The notes under the pieces are model-generated. The model saw nothing but the letters and a program-made list of their open reading frames with translations, did not search any database and was not told the origin of the DNA. The translations under genes and the position numbers were made by a program. Positions 1-5,778 of a stretch of 7,919 nucleotides of DNA are shown in pieces; the stretch's first letter is position 1; each line of letters starts with the position of its first letter. This DNA comes from an uncultured Verrucomicrobiota bacterium (GTDB lineage: Bacteria > Verrucomicrobiota > Kiritimatiellia > RFP12 > UBA1067), in assembly GCA_945487985.1 (NCBI GenBank), contig CALYTX010000054.1:1-7919 (forward strand), given 5' to 3'.

Positions 1-75
1 CGAAGGGTAGTCGGGCGCGGCAAATCGCCCGAGCCGCGGCAGGAAGAGACGGGGGGATAAGGGTGGAAGGCACAT
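1..75 (-). CDS. Probable REP-associated tyrosine transposase (RAYT), N-terminal fragment cut by window edge
   Basis: An ATG at 75 opens a frame that stays open for 25 codons to the window edge. It is preceded by GGAG (86-83) with a 7-nt spacer, a good ribosome binding site. The peptide contains LPRLGRFAAPDYPS. This resembles the start of IS200-like/REP-associated transposases, which often begin with a short RL.RF..P.YP segment leading into an HVTQRG-type motif; that motif would lie just outside the window. Such single-copy HUH-type, tyrosine-dependent transposases act on short palindromic REP sequences, and a REP-like palindrome lies 35 bp upstream of this start. The catalytic HUH and tyrosine residues are not in view, so the call rests on 14 residues plus context. 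The eleven residues before LPRL are unusual; the true start could differ. A chance open frame remains possible. Confidence 0.42.
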   Translation of the reverse strand, partial: MCLPPLSPRLFLPRLGRFAAPDYPS

Positions 76-82
76 CGGCAAG

Positions 83-86
83 CTCC
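83..86 (-). promoter_or_regulatory. Ribosome binding site GGAG for the RAYT-like frame
   Basis: GGAG lies 7 nt before the ATG at 75 on the minus strand. It supports that codon as the start of the partial frame at the left edge. It lies in a GC-rich stretch, so a chance match is possible. Confidence 0.4.
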
Positions 87-109
87 GCAGCGGCGGCGCC
101 CCTATCGCG

Positions 110-136
110 CCCGCCTACACGGAAGGCGTAGGCGGG
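110..136. repeat. REP-like palindrome, perfect 9-bp stem
   Basis: CCCGCCTAC (110-118) and GTAGGCGGG (128-136) are exact reverse complements separated by a 9-nt loop, ACGGAAGGC. The stem is strongly GC-rich and the copy contains a GTAG tetranucleotide, a hallmark of many REP elements. No T-run follows on either strand, so it is not a classic intrinsic terminator. It lies between the xerC stop and a frame that looks like a REP-associated transposase, the usual place for a REP copy. The sequence also recalls the abundant CGCCTACGCC-type palindromes of Verrucomicrobiota and Planctomycetota genomes (from memory, unverified). Only one copy is visible here, so its repeat status is inferred. Confidence 0.55.
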
Positions 137-261
137 ACCAAGCCAAACCCTCGAGCAGCAAAATGGCGGCATCACGGAAATGGCAAAGCGGCAGCCGGAC
201 AGAAGAAGAATTCTCGTGAAGGGTCGGAGCGAATCGAAGAGTGCGATTGCTCAAGCCTATC
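137..261. other. Intergenic spacer after xerC
   Basis: This is the stretch between the xerC stop codon and the REP-like palindrome. I see no convincing coding frame, no tRNA-like fold, no promoter with recognisable boxes, and no hairpin followed by T's that would end the topA-xerC transcript. A plus-strand frame beginning at 180 runs into the antisense of xerC and has no family resemblance. Confidence 0.5.
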
Positions 262-1221
262 TTAATGGATATTTGAGCGCGGATGATTTTTGGCGTATTC
301 GTCTTTTAAGCGCTCGATCGACACATGCGTGTAGATTTGCGTCGTCGAAAGCGAAGCGTGTCCGAGCATTTCCTGTACGCTACGCAAATCGGCCCCGGCG
401 TCGAGAAGATGGGTGGCAAAACTGTGGCGCAATTTGTGCGGGCTCGCGTCGAGAGGCAAATCCGACTCGGCAAGATAGCGTTTCATCCGCCGTTCGACGA
501 ATCGTGCCGTAATCGCCTCGCGACGGTCGTTGAGAAACGCCGGGCTGTCGGCGGTGGCCAGATCCAGATCGAGCGTTTCGACCTCATGGCGCAGGCGGAT
601 CATGGCCGACAACGCCTTCGAGCCGAGAATCACCAACCGCTCCTTGCCGCCTTTCCCCTTGACGATCAAGGTGCCGCGGCGGAAATCGATCTCGCCCCAC
701 TTAACGCCAATGGCTTCGCTGATGCGACATCCGGTCGAGTAGAGAAATTCGAAAATCGCCGTGTCGCGGGCAGCGGCGTGGCTGTCGATTTGGCCGGCGG
801 CGAGCGCTCTTTGCGGACACTCCAGGAAGCGCGAAAGATCGTCTGCGGAAAGCACTCTGGGCAGCTTCTTGGGCGCGCGCGGGCCTTTCAGCGCGGCAAA
901 AGGATTGGCTGCCGTCTCGCCTTCGCGGCGAAGGAAGCGATAGAAAGCCCGCATGGAAGCGAGCTTGCGCCTGACCGTTGTAGGGTTGGCTCCGCCACGG
1001 ATGAACGAGGCGAGAAAATTGCGCGCATCGGTATCGTCAACATCCATCCATGGGTACGGCCCCTTCGTCTCTGCACCCCATTTAAAGGCGACGAACTGCG
1101 CCAAATCAAGCATATATCCCTCGCGCGTCAGTTCGGACGCGTTCCGTTCCGAGAGCAGAAAGGTCTCGAAACGGCCGGCGAGAGGATCGGCGGCGGTGGC
1201 GGGATTAGGCTTTACCGCCAC
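262..1221 (-). CDS. xerC: Site-specific tyrosine recombinase, XerC/XerD family
   Basis: This 319-residue protein has the two-domain layout of Xer recombinases. Residues about 14-110 form the SAM-like DNA-binding core domain (YMLDLAQF; RRKLASMRAFYRFL), and about 120-310 form the catalytic domain. The catalytic set is complete: R166 (TGCRISEA), a lysine near K190 in the beta-hairpin KGKGGKER, H262 and R265 (PHKLRHSFATHLL), H288 (LGHAS) and nucleophile Y297 (IYTHV). Family members pair as XerC/XerD with FtsK to resolve chromosome dimers at dif. The length matches the usual 295-320. The GTG start at 1221 overlaps the end of topA by 17 nt; the ribosome site is weak (GGGGCAGG), so translation probably couples to topA. 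A topA-xerC neighbourhood is also known in Firmicutes, which favours a housekeeping Xer over a phage integrase. XerC versus XerD cannot be settled from sequence alone. Residues about 48-60 form a small insertion in the N-terminal domain. Confidence 0.9.
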   Translation of the reverse strand: MAVKPNPATAADPLAGRFETFLLSERNASELTREGYMLDLAQFVAFKWGAETKGPYPWMDVDDTDARNFLASFIRGGANPTTVRRKLASMRAFYRFLRREGETAANPFAALKGPRAPKKLPRVLSADDLSRFLECPQRALAAGQIDSHAAARDTAIFEFLYSTGCRISEAIGVKWGEIDFRRGTLIVKGKGGKERLVILGSKALSAMIRLRHEVETLDLDLATADSPAFLNDRREAITARFVERRMKRYLAESDLPLDASPHKLRHSFATHLLDAGADLRSVQEMLGHASLSTTQIYTHVSIERLKDEYAKNHPRSNIH

Positions 1222-3811
1222 GCCTGCCCCGCTTCTTTTTCGCTACCGTCTTGTCGGACGCCTCCGCCGAGCTGTCGATCACCTCGGCGGTCTTATCCTC
1301 GCTTGAAGGAATCGATTTGAGCCCCAAGGCCTCGGCGTTGGCATCGTAATCGGGAATTTTGTCGCGGTAGGCCACGGCCACGCGACGCAGCGCCATCACC
1401 TGGCGCGGACTCAAAGTGTGGCGGCGGGCAAACTGCTCTTCGAGGCTTTCGACGAAACCCTTGTCGTCATAAACTCGTTTACCCTTCTTCGCCGGCTCGC
1501 GCCAGTCGCTCACCGATTTCATCAGCCGCAGCAACCCTTCGATCGCTGGATCGGCCTCTTTGGCGACGAAACCGCCGGGAACATACTCGGCCAGGCGCTC
1601 GCAGATTTCGGCGCAATCGGGCAGGGAGCCAGCATTCTCGCCAACGGCGCGTGCGAGAATCTGAAATTGCTTCTGCGAAAGCGCGCGACCACGGTCATAC
1701 TGCTCGTGCAGGCTCTTAAGAAACGGATTTTTCGTCATTCCGCCAATACGGTCCATCACCTCAAAGCAGTATTTCACCAGCTCTTCGTCGGCCTTTTGCG
1801 CCACGATAGAGGCGCCCGCGCCGATGCCGGACTCTTTGAGCTTTGTTTCCGCACCGGGAATCTGGTCGGCATAAAGCGAAACCATCCTTACCAGAAACTC
1901 GAGCTGACGCGCACTCAAGGGACGACCTTCGGCCATCTGAGCCTTGACGCTTTCAACAAATGCCTTGTCGTCGTAAACGCGCCTGCCGACCTTCTTGGGC
2001 TCTTTCCACTGCTTGACCTGATCGAGCAACGCGAAAACCACCTTGAACTTGTCGCTGCTCGGCGGCGCGGGCGTAGCCTCCTTGAGCGCGGTGAGAAACT
2101 TCGCGTAGAATTCCGACAGCATCGCATTCATCGGCTCGCCTTCTTCTTCAACCTTGTCGAGTTGCGCCTCCATCTGGGCGGTGTAACCGACGCTGAATAG
2201 CGAGTCGAGTTTGCCCACCAGCCAGTCGCATACAAGGATGCCGCGCTCGAGCGGAACGAGCTTTTTCTTTTCGGTTTTTGCGTATTGACGAAGCTTGAGC
2301 GTTTCCACCGTCTGCGCGTAGGTGGAAGGCCGCCCGACGCCGTTTTCCTCCAGCGCCTTGATCAGCGACGCCTCGGAGTAGCACGACGGGCCTTTCGTCT
2401 GCTTCTCGTTCGCCAGCCACCGCGCCGCATCGAGAACCTCGCCCTGGACGAGGGGCGGAAGCGATTCGACCTCATCGGTTTCATCGTCCTCCTCGCCATC
2501 CGCCCGCTTAGGTTTGAGCGACATGTTCATCACTTTGAGAAAGCCTTCGAAATCGACCTGCGTCGAACTGGCCGTGAACAGATAACTGTGGGCGAGAGCC
2601 GGCTTGCGCGCGACGAGCGAAACCGTCCTGACCGTCGTTTTCGCATCGGCCATTTGACTAGCTACGAAACGGCGCCAGATCAGATTGTAAAGCTTCAATT
2701 CGGCGGCTTCGAGCCCTTGGACGCTGGACGGATCATCTTCCGTGCGCGTGGGACGTATCGCCTCGTGGGCACCCTGAGCGTCGGCCTTGGACTTGAAGAA
2801 GTTTGGCTTCTCCGGATAAAACTCCACACCCATGGTGCGCACGATATAGTCCCGCGCCTCCGCGCGCGCAAGGTCCGACACATTCACCGAATCCGTTCGC
2901 ATGTACGTGATAAAACCGCGCTCGTAAAGCGATTGCGCCAGTTTCATCGAACGCCCAGGCGAAAATCCCAGCACGCTTGAAGCGGCCTGCTGCATGGTTG
3001 AAGTAGTGAACGGGGGCAAAGCGTGGCGCACTTTCGACTGGGCCTTCACTTGCGAAACCTCCAGCTCCGCATTGACCAGATCGAGCAATATGTTGTCGGC
3101 GGTGCGACGGTCGCGGATAGCCGGTTTTTCGCCGTCAAAACGTGCCAGCCGCGCGACGAACGAACCGGCCGCACCGCGCTTTTTCGCCTCCACGCCCATA
3201 AGATAGTACGTTTCGGGCTTGAACGCCTCGATCTCGCGCTGCCGCTCCACAAGCAGCCGCAACGCAACCGATTGCACGCGCCCGGCGCTAAGACTGCGGT
3301 TGTTGGCGCACTGGATATATTTCCACAACAACGGCGAAACCTTGTAACCGACAAGCCGGTCGAGAATCCTCCGCGCCTGCTGGGCGTCGACGCGAGGCAT
3401 GTCGATGTCGCGCGGCTCGGCTACCGCCTTGAGCACCACCGGGCGAGTAATTTCGTTGTAAGTCACGCGGTAGAAAGGCTTGCCGCCGGCTACATCCGAA
3501 AGCACCTCCTTCAAATGCCACGCAATCGCCTCCCCTTCGCGGTCGGGGTCGCTCGCCAAATAGATTTCATCGTTAGCCTTAACCGCGGCCTTGAGTTCGG
3601 CGACCACCTTTTCCTTTCCTTCAGAAACAACATACGACGGCGTGAACGACCAGGTGTGCTCGCCAGTCTCCTCGATGCGGATGGCGCCATTTTGTTTAGG
3701 CAGGTCGCGAATGTGCCCGACCGAACTTTTAACCACGAAATCGGCTCCAAGGTATTTGGCAATCGTCTTGGCCTTGGCCGGCGATTCCACAATCAACAGT
3801 TTTTTTCCCAT
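1205..3811 (-). CDS. topA: DNA topoisomerase I (type IA) with non-zinc repeat C-terminus
   Basis: The enzyme relaxes negatively supercoiled DNA by cutting one strand through a 5'-phosphotyrosine. The ATG at 3811 is chosen over one at 3829 because GGGAG lies 7 nt upstream and because it places the TOPRIM glutamate at E9, as in E. coli. The product is 868 residues. TOPRIM shows LLIVESPAKAKTI and the acidic triad in SDPDREGE (D88, D90, E92). The active site is ITYMRTDS, with Y303 and R305. A further core motif, ENGVGRPSTYAQ, lies near 488-500, after an acidic linker (438-449). The CxxC zinc ribbons common at the end of TopA are absent. Instead, three related helical repeats occupy about 588-653, 676-732 and 758-822, followed by a basic tail, KKKRGRRGGK. 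Mycobacterial TopA also lacks zinc fingers and has a basic tail, but its repeats differ. The gene overlaps xerC and has its own promoter region after lepA. Confidence 0.95.
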   Translation of the reverse strand: MGKKLLIVESPAKAKTIAKYLGADFVVKSSVGHIRDLPKQNGAIRIEETGEHTWSFTPSYVVSEGKEKVVAELKAAVKANDEIYLASDPDREGEAIAWHLKEVLSDVAGGKPFYRVTYNEITRPVVLKAVAEPRDIDMPRVDAQQARRILDRLVGYKVSPLLWKYIQCANNRSLSAGRVQSVALRLLVERQREIEAFKPETYYLMGVEAKKRGAAGSFVARLARFDGEKPAIRDRRTADNILLDLVNAELEVSQVKAQSKVRHALPPFTTSTMQQAASSVLGFSPGRSMKLAQSLYERGFITYMRTDSVNVSDLARAEARDYIVRTMGVEFYPEKPNFFKSKADAQGAHEAIRPTRTEDDPSSVQGLEAAELKLYNLIWRRFVASQMADAKTTVRTVSLVARKPALAHSYLFTASSTQVDFEGFLKVMNMSLKPKRADGEEDDETDEVESLPPLVQGEVLDAARWLANEKQTKGPSCYSEASLIKALEENGVGRPSTYAQTVETLKLRQYAKTEKKKLVPLERGILVCDWLVGKLDSLFSVGYTAQMEAQLDKVEEEGEPMNAMLSEFYAKFLTALKEATPAPPSSDKFKVVFALLDQVKQWKEPKKVGRRVYDDKAFVESVKAQMAEGRPLSARQLEFLVRMVSLYADQIPGAETKLKESGIGAGASIVAQKADEELVKYCFEVMDRIGGMTKNPFLKSLHEQYDRGRALSQKQFQILARAVGENAGSLPDCAEICERLAEYVPGGFVAKEADPAIEGLLRLMKSVSDWREPAKKGKRVYDDKGFVESLEEQFARRHTLSPRQVMALRRVAVAYRDKIPDYDANAEALGLKSIPSSEDKTAEVIDSSAEASDKTVAKKKRGRRGGKA
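1346..2050 (-). repeat. Three tandem protein repeats encoded in the topA 3' region
   Basis: The region spans three repeat units: 2050-1853, 1786-1616 and 1540-1346. Units 1 and 3 share W(K/R)EP, RVYDDK, FVES and LS(A/P)RQ, then a helix ending in D(Q/K)IP. Unit 2 is degenerate: it lacks W..EP and RVYDDK but keeps KSLHEQYDRGRALSQKQFQILARA. The pattern looks like ancient duplication of one helical DNA-binding module with loss of part of the middle copy. The likely role, inferred from position and the basic residues, is to hold the passing DNA strand, as zinc ribbons do in other TopA proteins. Confidence 0.75.
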
Positions 3812-3818
3812 TCTCGAA

Positions 3819-3823
3819 CTCCC
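3819..3823 (-). promoter_or_regulatory. Ribosome binding site GGGAG deciding the topA start
   Basis: GGGAG lies 7 nt before the ATG at 3811. The alternative in-frame ATG at 3829 has no purine-rich sequence at the right distance (the preceding bases are CGCAACGCAGC). This decides the start in favour of 3811. Confidence 0.7.
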
Positions 3824-3855
3824 AGACATGCTGCGTTGCGAATTTCACCGCAGAC

Positions 3856-3895
3856 ATTATGCCAAAATATACAACTATCCCCCCTTGTCTGTCAA
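3856..3895 (-). promoter_or_regulatory. topA-xerC promoter region with two possible -10 boxes
   Basis: A consensus -35 box TTGACA (3895-3890) is followed, 18 nt later, by TATATT (3871-3866). Just downstream, TGGCATAAT (3864-3856) forms an extended -10 that would not need a -35. The two options give start sites near 3859 or 3849 and leaders of about 38-48 nt before the topA ATG. TTTTGGCATAAT closely matches TTTTGGTATAAT in front of lepA. The region lies in the 109-bp gap after the lepA stop and is clearly more AT-rich than its surroundings. Confidence 0.65.
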
Positions 3896-3898
3896 GGG
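3882..3898. promoter_or_regulatory. Palindrome overlapping the topA -35 box, possible operator
   Basis: On the minus strand CCCTTG and CAAGGG are perfect 6-bp inverted arms around a 5-nt centre, ACAGA. The -35 box TTGACA lies within the first arm and the centre, so a dimeric protein bound here would block or touch RNA polymerase. The arms are short and a chance match is possible. No regulator gene is nearby. The lepA stop codon is 23 bp away, and no T-run follows on the minus strand, so it is unlikely to be a lepA terminator. Confidence 0.35.
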
Positions 3899-3920
3899 TT
3901 TTGCCGTCGCAAGGAGCGCG

Positions 3921-5729
3921 CTACTCGCGAATAGTGCCCTTCAGAACGGCGATGAAGGCCGACTGCGGAACATTGACGTGACCAAATTCCTTCATCCGGG
4001 CTTTGCCGCGCTTCTGCTTCTCGAGAACCTTCATCTTGCGCGTGACATCGCCGCCATAGAGCTTGGCGAGGACGTCCTTGCGGAACGGACGAATGTCTTC
4101 GCGGGCGATAATCTCGCGGCCAATGGCGGCCTGAACGGGAATCTTGAACTGATGCGGGGGGATGGTGTCGGCGAGCGCCTTGCACATTTGAATGCCGCGT
4201 GCACGAGCCTTGTCGCGGTGGACCATCGTCGCGAAGGCGTCTACCGTCTCGGAGTTGAGGAGGATATCCATCTTGACAATGTCCGACACCTGGTAGCCGG
4301 CGGGCTCGTAGTCCATGGAAGCATAGCCGTGCGAAACCGACTTGAGCGTGTCGTGGAAGTCAATGAGAATCTCGTTGAGCGGCAACATGCAGTGGAGCAT
4401 TACGCGCTTGGCGTCGATCGTCTCCGTGCTTTCGACAAAACCGCGGCGGTCCATCACAATGCGCATAACATCACCGATCGATTCAGAGGGCGTGATGATG
4501 CGCGCCTTGAGAATCGGCTCGGAAATCGATTCGAGTGCCGAAGGGTCGGGCATTTGGAGCGGATTGTCAAGATCTTTCTCCTCGCCGTTCTTCAGCTTGA
4601 GCTTGTAGACGACGCCCGGCGAAGTCGAGATTATATCGAGGTTGAACTCGCGGCGGAGGCGCTCCTGCACGATCTCCATGTGCAACAGGCCGAGAAAACC
4701 GCAACGGGAGCCGAAGCCGAGGGCGAGCGAACTCTCGTGGTTGAAGGTAAAGGCTGAATCGTTGAGGTGGAGCTTCTCCAGTCCTTGCGCAACTTTCGGA
4801 AACTCGTCCGTGGACATCGGGTAAATGCCGCAAAACACGGTCGGATGAATATCCTGAAAGCCGGGCAGCGGATCGTCCGAGCCAAGTTTCGTCGTGGTTA
4901 CGGTATCGCCGATCTTGATCTCGCTTGGATCTTTAACCGTGCCGACAATGTAGCCGACCTGCCCCGCCTCAAGACAATCGACCGGTTTCTTCGTCGGCGA
5001 GAAGATGCCGACCTCGTGGACGGTTGTCGTAACGCGGCTGCCCATGAACGAGATTCCCTGTCCGGCCCGGAGCGAGCCGTCGACCACGCGCACATAAGTG
5101 ATAACGCCGCGGAACTCGTCGAAGACCGAGTCGAACACGAGGCACCGCAACGGTGCATCGACACCCTTAGTCTCCGGCGGCGGAATGCGTTGGACGATCG
5201 CCTCGAGAACATCGCAGCAGCCAACGCCGGTCTTGGCCGAGACGAGCAACGGATTGTCCATCGGAATTGCGAGGATATCCTCAATCTCGCGGCTCACCTC
5301 GGCGACGTTCGCACCCGGCAAATCGACCTTGTTGAGGACGGGCACGATCTCGAGCTTGGCGTCCTGCGCGAAGTAGGTATTGGCAACCGTCTGGGCCTCA
5401 ACGCCCTGCGCAGCGTCCACAACGAGCAGGGCACCCTCGCAGGCGCCCATCGAGCGCGACACCTCGTAGGCGAAGTCGACGTGTCCGGGGGTGTCGAGCA
5501 AATTGAAAAGATATGTCTTCCCGTCCTTCGCCTTGTAATGCATCGAGACGGGATGGGACTTGATGGTGATGCCGCGTTCGCGTTCAAGATCCATCGCATC
5601 GAGCGTCTGCTCCTTTAGCTCACGCGCAGAAATGGCGTGTGTCAGCTCGAGAATGCGGTCGGAGAGCGTCGTCTTGCCATGGTCGACGTGGGCGATGATA
5701 CAAAAGTTTCGGACATTGTCTATCGTCAT
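3921..5729 (-). CDS. lepA: Elongation factor 4 (LepA), back-translocating ribosomal GTPase
   Basis: EF-4 is a translational GTPase that binds the ribosome and can reverse or remodel translocation; it also affects 30S assembly. All five G motifs are present: AHVDHGKT (13-20), RGITIK, DTPGH, NKVD and SAK. The LepA-specific C-terminus is intact (KRGKARMKEFGHVNVPQSAFIAVLK region), which separates it from EF-G and BipA. The length of 602 residues is the family norm. The ATG at 5729 is preferred. A TTG at 5738 is in frame and would add three residues, but it overlaps the -10 box and could not lie in the transcript. No Shine-Dalgarno precedes either codon, which fits a leaderless message. The switch-I stretch reads ITIKSHPV rather than the E. 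coli ITIKAQSV, a variant I associate with PVC-group bacteria. The gene has its own promoter and appears monocistronic with respect to the pot operon. Confidence 0.96.
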   Translation of the reverse strand: MTIDNVRNFCIIAHVDHGKTTLSDRILELTHAISARELKEQTLDAMDLERERGITIKSHPVSMHYKAKDGKTYLFNLLDTPGHVDFAYEVSRSMGACEGALLVVDAAQGVEAQTVANTYFAQDAKLEIVPVLNKVDLPGANVAEVSREIEDILAIPMDNPLLVSAKTGVGCCDVLEAIVQRIPPPETKGVDAPLRCLVFDSVFDEFRGVITYVRVVDGSLRAGQGISFMGSRVTTTVHEVGIFSPTKKPVDCLEAGQVGYIVGTVKDPSEIKIGDTVTTTKLGSDDPLPGFQDIHPTVFCGIYPMSTDEFPKVAQGLEKLHLNDSAFTFNHESSLALGFGSRCGFLGLLHMEIVQERLRREFNLDIISTSPGVVYKLKLKNGEEKDLDNPLQMPDPSALESISEPILKARIITPSESIGDVMRIVMDRRGFVESTETIDAKRVMLHCMLPLNEILIDFHDTLKSVSHGYASMDYEPAGYQVSDIVKMDILLNSETVDAFATMVHRDKARARGIQMCKALADTIPPHQFKIPVQAAIGREIIAREDIRPFRKDVLAKLYGGDVTRKMKVLEKQKRGKARMKEFGHVNVPQSAFIAVLKGTIRE

Positions 5730-5737
5730 AGGCGGCA

Positions 5738-5746
5738 ATTATACCA
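5738..5746 (-). promoter_or_regulatory. lepA promoter, extended -10 TGGTATAAT; leaderless transcript predicted
   Basis: TATAAT (5743-5738) is a perfect -10 box and is preceded by TGG, giving the extended -10 form TGnTATAAT. At a 17-bp spacing the -35 position reads GCCGTC, a poor match, which suits an extended -10 promoter. Only 8 nt (TGCCGCCT) separate the box from the A of the lepA ATG. Transcription would therefore start at or within about 2 nt of the start codon, leaving no room for a Shine-Dalgarno sequence. Confidence 0.7.
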
Positions 5747-5772
5747 AAAAACGCCTCGCGGACGGCGGAGCG
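5746..5772 (-). terminator. Rho-independent terminator of the pot operon
   Basis: CGCTCCGC (5772-5765) pairs with GCGAGGCG (5759-5752) around a CGTCC loop. The 8-position stem has one G-U wobble and one C-A mismatch. It is followed directly by six T's (5751-5746). It begins 7 nt after the potD stop. The last T is also the first base of the lepA extended -10 element, so terminator and promoter are joined end to end. Confidence 0.7.
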
Positions 5773-5778
5773 AAGCGA

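Noticed and set aside
11..38. Competing hairpins: TCGGGCG/CGCCCGA (11-32) and CGCGGC/GCCGCG (16-38)
   Set aside because: They look like an attenuator pair, but both lie inside the probable RAYT coding start in a very GC-rich stretch. Such short stems are expected by chance there.
1..60. Plus-strand open frame entering from the left edge and ending at TAA 58-60
   Set aside because: It has only 19 codons with no family resemblance. The opposite-strand frame has a start codon, a ribosome site and a recognisable peptide.
220..250. T-loop-like TTCGATT on the minus strand, possible tRNA
   Set aside because: The flanking five-base stems do not pair, and no acceptor or anticodon arm could be drawn around it.
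325..1320. Long plus-strand frame opposite xerC and the end of topA
   Set aside because: It lies antisense to a gene with complete catalytic motifs, is rich in arginine and low-complexity stretches, and resembles no family. It is a by-product of GC-rich codon use.
3882..3902. CCCTTG/CAAGGG hairpin followed by TTTT as a plus-strand terminator
   Set aside because: No plus-strand gene ends nearby, the stem is only 6 bp and the T-run only four. An operator-like role on the minus strand is more plausible.
5730..5738. TTG at 5738 as the lepA start
   Set aside because: It shares bases with the TATAAT box and would not be in the transcript. The ATG at 5729 gives the usual LepA N-terminus.
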